The notes: generated by a model from the letters alone, not told the origin. 64,000 bases of DNA from Channallabes apus (GCA_030522415.1 CM060107.1:3522847-3586846); one strand, 5' to 3'. Positions 32,570 through 42,909 are shown, counted from the stretch's first letter. Made by a program: numbers and translations.

Positions 32570-33618
32570 TCTTTCTATACACACTATAATTAAGATTTGC
32601 TAAGAACTTGAGCCAGTCCAATTTGTGTTTATTCTTTTTTTAAGATCAGTAATGAGTTTCTGAGAATTATATCTGCTCCACTTCAAGGAAGATTGCTGGT
32701 TTCCTTGGACAAGCAACATTACAAATTAATTGAGACCATCAGAAACAAGGGAGGAATGGTCAGAGAGAAGACCAGAGATATAATCTTCATTGTCAAGTTC
32801 TTGATCTGGTATGTACTCGCTAGCAAGTACCTGAGCAAGGCATCCACATCAAGTTGGCTGTGACACAGTAAATTAAAACATAACTAGCAGAATAAAACAT
32901 TTTAGTTTAACTTGCTCACAGGTTAGTGTATGCTGTCTGAATACAGGTTTCAATGTCTGCCATGTTTATTTTATCACGCTTCACAAGCCTAACATAACCA
33001 ACAATACTATGTTTGTTTTTATGTCCCTAGAGCCTGGAGGTGAATGTATGAAGAGAGGATCTCCTGAAATGTCTTATGGTGTATTTAGTGGAAAATGTGG
33101 ACCAACTGATTAAGCACTGGTAAGCGTTTGTTCATAAGGGATTTCAACCTTAGAACTGAATTGATAAATTAGCATTGCTCTAAGGTCCAGATGGCAGCTT
33201 TGTGGTGCTGGGGTTTGAACCTGTGAGCTTCCAATCAGTATACCAACATCCAAAAACCAAACAACTACCTCTGCCCCTTCATATTCACAAATATGATCAG
33301 TGGCATTATCAGCTGCAGCACAGCATCTTTACACAGGGCCATTTAAAAAAATCACAGTATGTATTAACTTAGTTAGAATTAGTTACATACATGCTTCTAA
33401 ACCTTGTGGAAAGAATTCTCAAGTGGATGTTACTCAAGTTTATACTGTATGCGTGTGAAGGCAGGCGAGCCAATACTTTTGGCAATATAAACTACAGTAA
33501 TATATAATGTGTATGTATATGTATGTCAGTCGTTTTTGCCTTTTATTAGGTTGTTCAGAAAGATGAAGCTCAGGCAGAACTTGTGAGGTGCACGATGGCC
33601 CTGTTTGTCCTCGGGTAG
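32570..33618 (+). pseudogene. SAMD3-like module, three exons
   Basis: Exon 1 (32645-32808) reads ISNEFLRIISAPLQGRLLVS, then LDKQHYKLIETIRNKGG and REKTRDIIFIVKFLI, ending at a GTATGT donor. Exon 2 (33031-33119), behind CCCTAG and before GTAAGC, reads SLEVNV, a TGA, then REDLLKCLMVYLVENVDQL. Exon 3, behind TTATTAG at 33550, reads VVQKDEAQAELVRCTMALFV and LG, then TAG and EED. These follow the residue order I recall for the C-terminal region of fish SAMD3-like proteins, just upstream of the exon found intact at 39191-39511. The exon phases do not agree and two stops are present. Exon 1 and its 5' intron are shared with 6770-7042. Confidence 0.6.
33185..33270 (-). mobile_element. tRNA-SINE fragment in the module intron
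   Basis: On the minus strand it reads GGAAGCTCACAGGTTCAAAC, then CCCAGCACCACAAAGCTGCC, the box B region of the tRNA-headed SINE family. Confidence 0.6.
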
Positions 33619-33832
33619 GAAGAGGACTGACTTTAGTCACCACATGAAATCGGGATTGTGACTTACTGAGTTTCTATCAGTTGCACATGAATGTTCCATG
33701 TTGTTTGGCCTCATCTATGAGCTCAAACACACTTTTGTGGACCTGTATAAAATATTTAGGGAATGTATTCTTTATTGACAAAATATAAAAATTTGGTCAC
33801 TTTGTCAAACAATTGTCAGATTTTAGCAAATA

Positions 33833-35178
33833 CAGATGTCGCCATTAAAAACGCACGTTTCGAGAAAAGGGATCCCGTGACTTGCCGCGGCTTTGCGCGG
33901 CTGCGTGCGGGAAGCTGTGAAAATGCCCTTCATTACCTGTAGGGGGCAGTCGTGTTTCAGTCTGAAGTATTGTGTGTCTACTGAAGACGAAAACGTGTCC
34001 AAATTAAACCGCGCATGCATGTTTGGAGACGCTGTGCCGCCCTGTGCCGCCCTGTGGATCAGTCGGTTGGGAATCATCACGGAGGTACAACACGGCGTGG
34101 CTGGAGCTGGAGTTTGTCGTGTTCGAGGTAAGTTTAGCTTTCTGTTTTGGATGTGATTCTCACTTTCATGACTCCCAATTAATGTTCATCTTAATCTCAG
34201 GACGTACAATTAGCAATTTCAGTTTTTAATAGTGTGGAGATTCACAAAACACCGTTTTCGTGTAAAAACCTGAACCTACGGAGCCCCCCAGGGGTCCTGT
34301 GGTGAATAAATAAATAAATAAAATAATAACAAACCGAGCGCGCGGATTAATAAACCGAGATGTGTGTTTCTTACCCCCACCCATCGTGAAAACGGCGTGT
34401 TCAGACAAAGGCTCGCCAGTGAGATGCCATTTCTGAACAAACTGAGTCGTGTGTGTTAAAGCATTAAATGGTAAAAGAGCACTAGCAATAAACATTTTTT
34501 TCTGAATCCGAATTTTATTAATAAGTTACAAGTTAAATTTCAACTGTAAAGAACCTGTACATATGTTCATACAGTATTGACAGCAGCTCTACTTTGTCTA
34601 AATCACATTGCAGACAAGAAAAAGAAGTCGAGTCATCCTGTGACCTTGCATGCTTAATCTTTCCACACATGATTCTTGCTTCTCACTTTTTCCACTTTTT
34701 ACTGTATGAACATATGTACAGGTTCTTTACAGTTGAAATTTAACTTGTAACTTATTAATAAAAAAAACGTTTATTGCAAGTGCTCTTTTACCATTTAATG
34801 CTTTAACTCAGTTTGTTCAGAAATGGCATCTGACTGGCGAGCCTTTATCTGAACACGCCGTTTTCACGAGGTGTGGGGGTAAGAAACACACATCTCGGTG
34901 TATTAATCCGCGTGCTCGGTTCGTTATTTATTTATTTATTTACCACAGAACCCCTGGGGGGCTCCGTAAGTTCAGGTTTTTACACGAAAACGGTGTTTTG
35001 TGAATCTCCACACTATTAAAAACATTGCTAATAATATTGCTAATTGTAAGTCCTGAGATTAAGATGAACATTAATTGGGAGTCATGAAAGCGAGAATCAC
35101 ATCCAAAACAGAAAGGTAAACTTACCTCGAACACGATAAACTCCAGCTCCAGCCATGCCGTGTTGTACCTCCATGATG
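33833..35178 (+). mobile_element. Palindromic CAGATGTCGCC element, copy P2
   Basis: Starts CAGATGTCGCC at 33833 after TA (33831-33832). The left arm to about 34576 and the right arm 34700-35178 are inverted copies of each other over about 480 bp, for example GTTCGAGGTAAGTTTAGCTT against AAACTTACCTCGAACACGA. The loop of about 125 bp carries GAAGTCGAGTCATCCTGTGA. The right arm is cut off at 35178 by the 5' end of a LINE, so the terminal 240 bp of that arm are missing. There is no coding capacity. It is related to P1. Confidence 0.75.
33936..33949 (+). promoter_or_regulatory. CTCF-like motif in P2
   Basis: CCTGTAGGGGGCAG fits the CTCF core at 13 of 14 positions and lies about 100 bp from the element end, as in P1. 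Confidence 0.35.
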
Positions 35179-35458
35179 CTTCTTCCAAGATGGCGCCGGT
35201 GAGTTCGGCTGCCGTCACGACTGCTCCGACCACCTTTTCTTTGTTTTTGTTCTTTAAGTTAGTTTTCAGTATTTTAAAATCGGCAAAATCACCACCATTG
35301 AGTACATTAGGTATGATAGAGACACTCTTGTTTCTATTGGTATACAATGTACTCACAATTCGACGGTTTTAACTCCGGATCCGAGCTGGCCGAGTGAGAT
35401 CCTGAGGGAGAACAATGGACGCGATGCGAAGCGACGGACCCGAGGGAGACGAGCCGGT

Positions 35459-36356
35459 GTGAGGAACAGGCTCAGGGCCCGTGCACACCGCACACCTCTG
35501 CCAAGCATCCTGCTCGTCAACGTCCAGTCACTGGAGAACAAACTTGATGACCTCAGGGCCAGGATAAAGTTCCAGAGAGACATTCGGGACTGCAATCGCC
35601 TCTGCTTCACCGAGACATGGCTGAACCCAGCGGTGCCAGACCACGCCATACAGCCGGCCGAGTTCTTCTCGGTTCACCGCATGGACAAGACGTGGGACTC
35701 GGGGAAGTCCAGAGGAGGCGGCGTGTGCTTAATGGTGAACAACAGCTGGTGCAACAGCGCGAGCGTTGTTCCTCTTACACGCTCCTGCACACCAAACCTG
35801 GAACTACTGTCCATCATGTGTCGTCCATTTTATCTTCCACGGGAGTTCACATCGGTCATAATCAGTGCCGTTTACATTCCTCCACAAGCAGACACAGACA
35901 AGGCCTTATGCGAGCTGCATGAGGCGCTCACACAGCACCAGACACAACACCGGGACGCTGCGCTCATTGTGGCGGGGGATTTTAATAGTGCCAACCTCAA
36001 AAGACGGTTACAAGGCACAATCTCGTCCAGCGTTTGGTAAATCCGACCACGCCGCCATCTTCCTCATGCCAAAATATAAACAAAGGCTGAAACAGGAAGT
36101 TCCGGTCCAGAGGGAGGTCGCGCGCTGGACGGACCAATCGGTGGCCGCGTTACAGGACGCACTCGATGACGCAGACTGGGACATGTTCAGAAACAGCTCC
36201 GATGATGACGTCAGCGTGTTTACGGAAGCGGTTGTGGGATTTATTGAAAAGCTGGCAGACGATACGGTAGAGAAAAAGACTATCAGAACGTTTCCCAACC
36301 AGAAGCCGTGGGTGGATAAAACCATCCGCAACGCTCTGAGATCTCGCACAGCTGCC
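35459..36356 (+). pseudogene. LINE endonuclease domain and linker, broken
   Basis: The frame reads LLVNVQSLENKLDDLRARI, FTETWLNPAVPD, GGGVCLMVNNSW, ISAVYIPPQADT and LIVAGDFNSANLK, the apurinic-type endonuclease of non-LTR elements. At about 36003 it jumps to a different frame, RRLQGTISS in one and DGYKAQSRPAFGKSDHAAIF in the other. The SDHAA motif is thus out of frame, and the residues normally between are deleted. The linker then runs in the RT frame to a TAG at 36357-36359. Confidence 0.85.
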
Positions 36357-36383
36357 TAGAACACGGGACTTGCGTCGGGGGAC

Positions 36384-38168
36384 ATGGAACCGTACAAGGC
36401 TGCGTCATATAACGTCCGGAAGGCGGTGAAAGAGGCGAAGCAGCGCTACGGGAGAAAACTAGAGTCACAGCTTCAACAGAGTGACTCTAGGAGCCTGTGG
36501 CAGGGACTGAGAACAATAACAGACTATAAAGCACCAGCATCCGGTATGACGAACGCGGACGCGACTCTGGCAGACGAGCTCAACACCTTCTATGCTCGCT
36601 TCGAGGCTGCAGCTAAAGACGCTAGCGATGCTAATGCTAACGGCGCTAATGCTAACGGCGCTAATGCTAACGGCGCTAATGCTAACGGCGCTAATGCTAA
36701 TGGCGCTAATGCTAGCGGCGCTAACGGCTGCAGACAGGAAGACACAGCCAGCACCGGGAACGCGCTCATCATCTCCGAGCATGACGTGAGGAGAGCCTTC
36801 AAGAGAGTGAACACCAGGAAAGCAGCAGGACCAGACGGCATCTCAGGTCGTATTCTCAGAACCTGCGCAGACCAGCTAGCACCTGTGTTCACTGAGATAT
36901 TCAACATCTCTTTATCTCAGTCGGTGTTCCCCACATGCTTCAAAGAGTCCATCATTGTTCCTGTTCCAAAGAAACCACATCCTGCTTCTCTCAATGACTA
37001 TCGCCCTGTAGCCCTCACCTCAGTAGTGATGAAGTGTTTTGAACGCCTTATCAGAGACTTCATCATTTCTTCACTACCCGACACACTGGACCCACTACAG
37101 TTTGCATACCGTCAGAACCGCTCCACAGACGATGCAATCTCTCATCTCCTCCACACATCACTCACTCACCTGGACACTAGGAAAGGGAATTATGTTAAAA
37201 TGCTCTTCATCGACTACAGCTCTGCTTTTAACACCATAATTCCCTCCACACTCACCACCAAGCTGGAGCACCTGGGACTGAGCTCATCTATATGTCAGTG
37301 GATCTCCAATTTTCTGACTGGCAGACCACAGGCAGTAAGGATGGGCGGACATGTCTCAGCTACACTCACTCTCAGCACTGGAGCCCCCCAGGGTTGTGTT
37401 CTGAGCCCCCTGCTGTACTCTTTGTACACCCACGACTGCGTGGCCACTACCAACTCCACCTCCATCATCAAGTTTGCTGACGACACCGTCGTGGTCGGAC
37501 TGATCACCAACAATGATGAGTCGGACTACCTAGAGGAGATTGGAAATCTGGAGAACTGGTGCCAGAGGAACAATCTCCTCCTGAACGTCAGTAAGACAAA
37601 GGAGCTGATAGTGGACTTTAGTACAAAGCAGGAGAGGAACTACCAGACCCCCGTCATCAACAGGAGCCCAGTGGAGAGAGTGGACAGCTTCAGATACCTC
37701 GGTGTTCACATCACGCAGGACCTGTCATGGTCCTGTCACATCAACACCGTGGTGAAAAAAGCCCGGCAGCGTCTCTACCACCTCAGACGCTTGAGAGACT
37801 TTAGACTGCCCTCCAAGGTGCTCAGGAACTTCTACTCCTGCACCATAGAGAGCATCCTGACGGGAAACATCACGACCTGGTTCGGGAACAGCACCATGCT
37901 GGACAGACGAACTCTACAGAGGGTGGTGCGATCAGCCGAGCGCATCATCCGCACTCAGCTCCCTGACCTGCACTCCATCTACAGCAAGCGGTGCTGGACT
38001 AAGGCCAGGAAGATCATGAAGGACCTCAGTCACCCCAGTAATGGACTGTTCTCTTTGTTGCGGTCTGGGAAGAGATTCCGCTCCCTAAAGGCCAACACAG
38101 AGAGACTGAGGAGGAGCTTCTTCCCGCAGGCGATAAGGTCACTCAATCACACCTCCACACAGGACTAA
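36384..38168 (+). CDS. LINE reverse transcriptase ORF (594 residues)
   Basis: Open from a Met just after the TAG. Residues about 82-116 are an Ala/Asn/Gly repeat. RT motifs follow: RKAAGPDGISGRILR, IIVPVPKKP, NDYRPVALTSVVMKCFERLI, LFIDYSSAFNTI with the first catalytic Asp, STGAPQGCVLSPLLYSLY, and IKFADDTVVVG with the catalytic Asp pair. The thumb and tail reach FRYLGVHITQDLSWSCHI and RSFFPQAIRSLNH. The RT core looks intact, but the endonuclease upstream is broken. Same frame as the linker before the TAG, so that stop is a single nonsense change. Confidence 0.9.
   Translation: MEPYKAASYNVRKAVKEAKQRYGRKLESQLQQSDSRSLWQGLRTITDYKAPASGMTNADATLADELNTFYARFEAAAKDASDANANGANANGANANGANANGANANGANASGANGCRQEDTASTGNALIISEHDVRRAFKRVNTRKAAGPDGISGRILRTCADQLAPVFTEIFNISLSQSVFPTCFKESIIVPVPKKPHPASLNDYRPVALTSVVMKCFERLIRDFIISSLPDTLDPLQFAYRQNRSTDDAISHLLHTSLTHLDTRKGNYVKMLFIDYSSAFNTIIPSTLTTKLEHLGLSSSICQWISNFLTGRPQAVRMGGHVSATLTLSTGAPQGCVLSPLLYSLYTHDCVATTNSTSIIKFADDTVVVGLITNNDESDYLEEIGNLENWCQRNNLLLNVSKTKELIVDFSTKQERNYQTPVINRSPVERVDSFRYLGVHITQDLSWSCHINTVVKKARQRLYHLRRLRDFRLPSKVLRNFYSCTIESILTGNITTWFGNSTMLDRRTLQRVVRSAERIIRTQLPDLHSIYSKRCWTKARKIMKDLSHPSNGLFSLLRSGKRFRSLKANTERLRRSFFPQAIRSLNHTSTQD
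36630..36728 (+). repeat. 15-bp coding minisatellite in LINE linker
   Basis: Six units of GCTAATGCTAACGGC with few changes, encoding ANANG repeats in frame just ahead of the RT domain. The unit length keeps the frame. Confidence 0.95.
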
Positions 38169-39190
38169 TAACATCTTTTAAGCTCACAACACTGACTGGA
38201 CAATCATGGACACATTCATACACACTTGCACTAAATATTTATACATCTGGACAATTGCACATGTCACCTTTCATGCATATTTGCACAACCACACTGAAAA
38301 AAATTTGGAGTAGGATTTACTTAAAAAAAGTTAGGAAAGTTTTTTCACTTAGAAAATGTGAGTAATTTCAATAGAATTTCCAAGTAAAAACTAAACACAA
38401 AGAACTGTAGCTTTAATTAGAAAATCTCAAGTAAAGTTCACTTGGAATTTCCCAGTAAACTGTATTGACTGTTTGTTTATATATTTTACTTAAGGAATGC
38501 TTATAAATGTTTTTTTTTTACACAATAATCCTAGTTATCTTATTTTAAATAGAGTAACCTTTACTTTAAATATTATTCTAACATTATTTGATGTTGTTTA
38601 TGTATTTAAATGGTGGTCAATAAAATAACACTGACATACATTTTACTTGAAATCTTTTATTTCTATGAGATTCCTTAACAGATGAGAGCATGAAATAAAA
38701 AAAATAGTAAAACTGCATTTGTTTGATGGTTCTGGTAAATGGTACACTATAGTGCATTTTACTCCAGTAAACTTTTTTAGAACAACCACACAGTGCATTA
38801 AAATGCATAAACATTTAAACATATAAAAACTTTAAATATAACATGAACATTTTAAAACAATCTCAGTTGCAGATATCAAATACAAAAGTATAAAAGTGCA
38901 AATATAATGTCAAACTAGTAGCTGCCTTTCATTAGCTAACTTTAATTTCAATAAGATTAAACTAAAGGGTCAAAAACATCAAATAAAATAATAATAAATC
39001 TCTGCATCTATAGTCTCCAGCAGAATAGCTTTTCTTAAAATGCATAAGAATGGTTATGTTAAACAGTACTGCAGTTGAAGTTGTAGTTGTTTTCTGAACA
39101 ACCTTTCTTGCAAAAAAAAAAACACACAAAAAAAAACAGTAAAACAGCATAAGTAGTGTAAATAAGTGCAAGTAGTGCCCAACTAGTAGA

Positions 39191-39511
39191 TTACATTAGA
39201 AGCTTTCTATGCAAAGAGTTAACCTTTGGAGAAAATTTGAAAGCATCTAACCCAAGAAAGATTTTCTGGAACACTTCAAATGTGTTTCTCAGCTTTGGGG
39301 GATAGCTTAAGTTTAGGGAGTAAATGCAGCCCATGAGTGAAAGACATGCATTTGTGAGATTTTTACATCCCAGCAGCACCTCAGTACCCTCGATGACAAT
39401 GATGACATCAGATATACTAGCAACTTCTTCTTCTACAGATCTGCTCAGTACGATGATTTTCATGACATGACTGGAGAAAGTATCCTTAATCATGTCTCTG
39501 CTGCTGACATC
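39191..39511 (-). CDS. Terminal coding exon of a SAMD3-like gene, intact
   Basis: Behind the acceptor ATTTCACAG the exon reads 106 residues to a stop: DVSSRDMIKDTFSSHVMKII, then DVIIVIEGTEVLLGCKNLTN, LSLMGCIYSLNLSYPPKL, NTFEVFQKIFLGLDAF and KFSPKVNSLHRKLLM. No stops or frameshifts interrupt it. The pattern (VIEG, hydrophobic YxLNLSYP, TFE.FQK.F, SPKV) is one I recall from the C-terminus of fish SAMD3-like proteins; function unknown. Translation could start at the internal ATG (DMIKDT), giving only this domain. Sister copies at 13623-13803 and 32570-33618 are broken. Confidence 0.6.
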   Translation of the reverse strand, partial: DVSSRDMIKDTFSSHVMKIIVLSRSVEEEVASISDVIIVIEGTEVLLGCKNLTNACLSLMGCIYSLNLSYPPKLRNTFEVFQKIFLGLDAFKFSPKVNSLHRKLLM

Positions 39512-39867
39512 CTGTGAAATATACAAATCAGTGCAAAGTGGTTAAAATACTGTACAGTATCACTTTTTCAATTTTCCTCAGTGGGTTCCTGTTCTGAGAC
39601 AAACTGTCCACTAGTCTTCAGTATATTTAGCATTTTCTGCATATTTAAACGCAATATGCAGTTTCTTCAGCAGTATCTGTATGCTGTAATAGTTGTATGC
39701 TGTTAAGTTACAATAATGAGACTAATACACAATTAGACAGTAGATAGAAACATTTAGTGATAACCACCTCATTCTCGGGCACCTACAGTTAAACGATACA
39801 CATGTGAATACATACTTATTTGCTTTCTATCTGTGAAGTGTGCTGTAGTAAAGTATTGCCAACTTAC

Positions 39868-39898
39868 CTTGCATTAGCTTGAATAGTGACTGCAATAT
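39868..39898 (-). other. 31-nt internal exon candidate
   Basis: On the minus strand it is bounded by TTCTTTTACAG and AAG/GTAAGTTGG, strong acceptor and donor. It contains an in-frame stop relative to the 39191-39511 exon, so it would be 5' untranslated sequence. Confidence 0.45.
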
Positions 39899-40616
39899 CT
39901 GTAAAAGAATGTAAGAAATGTTCATGTCAGAATTAATTTTTAACTGCTTGCAGATATCAACCACGTGTAAAGTGGATGTTGGTCAGTAAAAGAACATCAT
40001 GAAATAAAATATAGGCTTTACAACTTATATAAGGTTGATTGTTAATTAAGATTTATTTAAACAAGCATTTAGACTTAATTGCAAAAGTGTGCAGTATGTC
40101 ACCTTATCGATTTCTATATATAGCTATCATACCCAATAGTATAGGTAAACAATATAAATAAAGTTCAAGGTAATATTTGCCTTGTACAAGTGCATTTTAA
40201 AAACTAACGTTAATCCTGTGTGATTAAGCCGCGAAAAACAGGGTGATTATTAAATTTCGGCAGCTCGAACTTTCTGGGACAGAACGCTAGAACACGACAG
40301 GGCAATGCCTCGAGCTAAGTTTGCACGGATGCTAATAGGTTTGCTAATAACGAATTGTGGTGCAAATCGCAAACTCTGTCAACTATATTAATAGCTTAAT
40401 TTAGTAATGATTTAACTCTCGTTAACAAAACTAAGATTAAGTTTTAACGTTATCCAAACATCTGTTAACACTGTTAACATGAACACTTTTAGCACTTGTA
40501 CCTCAATAAAAAAAAGAAACGGTAGGCACAAACCACTGGGGCTGCAGATAGCTTAATGACTCTACACTTTTCTGCAAACATATTTCAAATAATTACTTAG
40601 CATATTAACAACTTAC

Positions 40617-40679
40617 CGTGGTAAAATTCACATTAGCCGTGGTGAAATCTCTCTTCCTTTCCTCTGTGCGCGCCACTTC
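40617..40679 (-). promoter_or_regulatory. First exon, separated from its promoter by a solo LTR
   Basis: On the minus strand the exon ends TTTTACCACG with donor GTAAGTTG. The upstream sequence continues beyond the LTR at 41652-41710, where CGTGACGTACTTCCGC holds CRE-like and ETS-like motifs. The LTR therefore lies between the likely promoter and the exon. Confidence 0.4.
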
Positions 40680-41646
40680 TGTGAAGGTTGCCCACTAGAG
40701 GGCAGTGTTTTTACTTTGTAGTTTTGGTTCCTAGACTCAGTTTCCCAGAAGCCTCCTCGGTCAGGTGACATGGATGCTCACCTGAACTGAGGAGGGTCAT
40801 TAGCACTTTTATAAATACCTGTTTGTTCTGGGAAACTGGGTCGAGCATTAATTTCTGTTATGTGGGTTTTGTTTTGTTCTGTTTTAGTTTAACAGTATGG
40901 TTGGCCTTTTGGTTTCAGGAGCACTTTAAGTTAAGTTTGTTTGTATTGAAATGTCTTTGTGTCTCCTAGCAGGATTAGCTTCTAGGAGAATTAGCCCTTT
41001 GTGTTTACCCTTTTGTGTAAGTAACCCCCATTGCCTGTTTAGTTATTAGTCTGTTTAAATACTAATGAGGGTGATACTAACATGTTTAGATCTTAGTCTG
41101 TCTAGTCTCCGTTTATGTCTAGTCTCATTGTCTGCTTAGTTCTTAGTCTGTTTAGGTACTAACATCTTTAGCCACTAACCTTTAGAGTTCTTAGTCTGTT
41201 TCATACCTAGTCTGCTGTGCACCCTGTCTGTTCATTCCCTTGGGTCTCAGGCTACTAGCCTGTTTAGCCATTAGTCTGATTAGCTATGAGCTAGCTTAGC
41301 AGCTAATGTGCAGAACAGGTGGTAGGCCTAGCCAAGCCTGTCTTGTGTTTGTTTATCCCTTGCATGCATAGTCCCTTGTGTTTAGTCCTCTAGGCTGTTT
41401 AGTATGTCTTGTCTTGTCCAGTTTGTATCCCATGTCTGTATTGTGTATCAATGTATGTAATCCCTAGTCTTATGTCTAAGTGTTTGAGTTCTGTTTCTTT
41501 ATGCTCCCAAGTTTAAGCCAACTTCCTTTGTCCATGTTTGCTTTTTGTTTGATTCTCATTAAAGACTTTTTCTGTTTCACTGCATCCCCTCTGCATCTAT
41601 GCCTCAACACCAAGCCCACAGTCCAACACCATAGCAGAACGTGACA
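40680..41646 (+). mobile_element. Gypsy solo LTR (967 bp), 5-bp target duplication
   Basis: TGTGAAGGTTGCCC at one end and AGCAGAACGTGACA at the other, flanked on both sides by ACTTC (40675-40679 and 41647-41651). It has TATAAATACC at about 40811 and an AAAGACTTTTTCTG region near its end. It is related to the LTR at 764-1114. With no internal region, it is the product of LTR-LTR recombination. Confidence 0.93.
40692..40705 (+). promoter_or_regulatory. CTCF-like motif in solo LTR
   Basis: CCACTAGAGGGCAG fits all 14 positions of the CTCF core. The related LTR has CCCCTAGAGGGCGC at 776-789 (13 of 14). Confidence 0.45.
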
Positions 41647-42249
41647 ACTTCAAACTTCGGAGCCAAAGACTACTTCAAAGCGGAAGTACGTCACGAGTCT
41701 GCGTGCACGTAGTCCATTACCTTGCCGAACTGAGTACATTTTACTTTAAGTTGTTCATTTTTGGTGTGATTTGATTAGATGGCAAACACTAAGTAAATAT
41801 TACTGAGAAGATTGTATTTAAATTTACATATGTATTTTAGTATAATAAATGACAAAGAAACTGCAAGTAATGTACTGAATTAAACATGCCATTTTTAAGT
41901 AAAAAGACAAAATAGTATTTGTTTGTAAAACATACTTAAATAATGTTTCCATTATTTACAAGGTCAAAAAATCACTTTTTACAGTGCACTGACACTTTAA
42001 TTCTATATACATATATACTCTACCCTATATTTCTATATTTTTGCAATATTTTATGCCCTTATTGTACAGTTAATTTTACTAGTTAAAATTATTTCTTTAG
42101 TATTTCCTTTTTATTGATTTATTTTACGTACAAGCTTTTATTTTCTTTTTTTAAGGTCACTGGCGGTCGTATAAAGCATTTTACTGCATATTATACTGTG
42201 TATGATTGTGTATGTGACTAATAAAATTTGAATTTAAATACGATGGAGA

Positions 42250-42660
42250 TTGATAATAGCTGGTCATTGAGCCTAGTCCTGCGACTTCCATTTAGAAAAG
42301 CAGATTATGAAATGATTTGTCCCCTAAGATAAGCGTTGAAAGTTTCCCATAATATCGAGTATGAAGTGGAAGCAACATGGTTAAACAACAAGAATTAGAC
42401 CGTTAGAAATGAATGCAGAAAAATCTTTGTCTGCTAAAAGACTGAGTAAACCGCCACGATGAGGTTTGTTTATGCGTTGCAAATATACATCCAGTGATGG
42501 GGGAGCATGGTCCGAAAATACAATACTTAAATTATCTGAAAAAACAACAAAATAATTAAGATTACTGACAATAAAGAAATAATCGAATGGTGCAACTGAG
42601 AAAAAAATAGATAATTTTTTCTTCAAGGAAAATGTGATATGAAAACAACACATGTTTTGG
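42250..42660 (-). pseudogene. L1/Tx1-like LINE endonuclease fragment
   Basis: The minus strand reads PFDYFFIVSNLNYF, FSDHAPPSLDVYLQ and ADKDFSAFI, matching the end of the Tx1-type endonuclease (the SDHAP motif) and what follows. There are stops near the 3' side. Confidence 0.5.
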
Positions 42661-42696
42661 ACCTGGCAGACTGGGACTCGATGCTAGAGCGCATCA

Positions 42697-42866
42697 GAAA
42701 CACTATTATTTCTTTAGTATTTACTTTTTATTGATTATTTATTTTACGTACAAGATTTTATTTTCTTTTTTTTAAGGTCACTGGCGGTCGTATAAAGCAT
42801 TTCACTGCATATTATACTGTGTATGATTGTGTATGTGACCAATAAAATTTGAATTTGAAACAGTTG
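42697..42866 (+). mobile_element. Second copy of the LINE 3' end
   Basis: ATTATTTCTTTAGTATTTAC through GGTCACTGGCGGTCGTATAA to GTGACCAATAAAATTTGAAT; near-identical to 42085-42240. A 5'-truncated insertion. Confidence 0.85.
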
Positions 42867-42909
42867 AAATCCACTCTCAGCTAAACTTGGGCCTAGATAG
42901 AAATTAGCC

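Larger units (their letters stand above)
38292..41986 (-). mobile_element. CACTA/EnSpm-like non-autonomous element with a spliced gene
   Basis: Ends CACTGAAAAAAATTTGG (38292) and ACTTTTTACAGTG (41986), with subterminal copies of TTACTTAAA/TTTAAGTAA-type words. It interrupts the LINE 3' region between ACAACCA and CACTGACACT; CA (38290-38291 and 41987-41988) is the likely target duplication. Inside, on the minus strand, are a first exon, a 31-nt exon and a coding terminal exon, plus a solo LTR. No transposase is present. The superfamily call rests on the CACTG termini. Confidence 0.65.
35179..42245 (+). mobile_element. LINE of the L2/Rex1/CR1-like group, split by a CACTA-like insert
   Basis: The 5' end begins CTTCTTCCAAGATGGCGCCG (a YY1-like AAGATGGCG, common at LINE promoters) and interrupts P2. 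An endonuclease and a reverse transcriptase frame follow (35459-38168), then a 3' untranslated region that breaks at 38291 and resumes at 41989. It ends in GTGACTAATAAAATTTGAAT with TTTGAA-like repeats. A second, truncated copy of the same 3' end is at 42697-42866. Clade placement is by general resemblance only. Confidence 0.85.

Noticed and set aside
35179..35200. CAAGATGGCGCC as promoter of a host gene
   Set aside because: It is the 5' end of the LINE, where YY1-like sites are usual.
36465..36907. Minus-strand ORFs opposite the LINE
   Set aside because: Shadows of the 15-bp repeat in the real RT frame.
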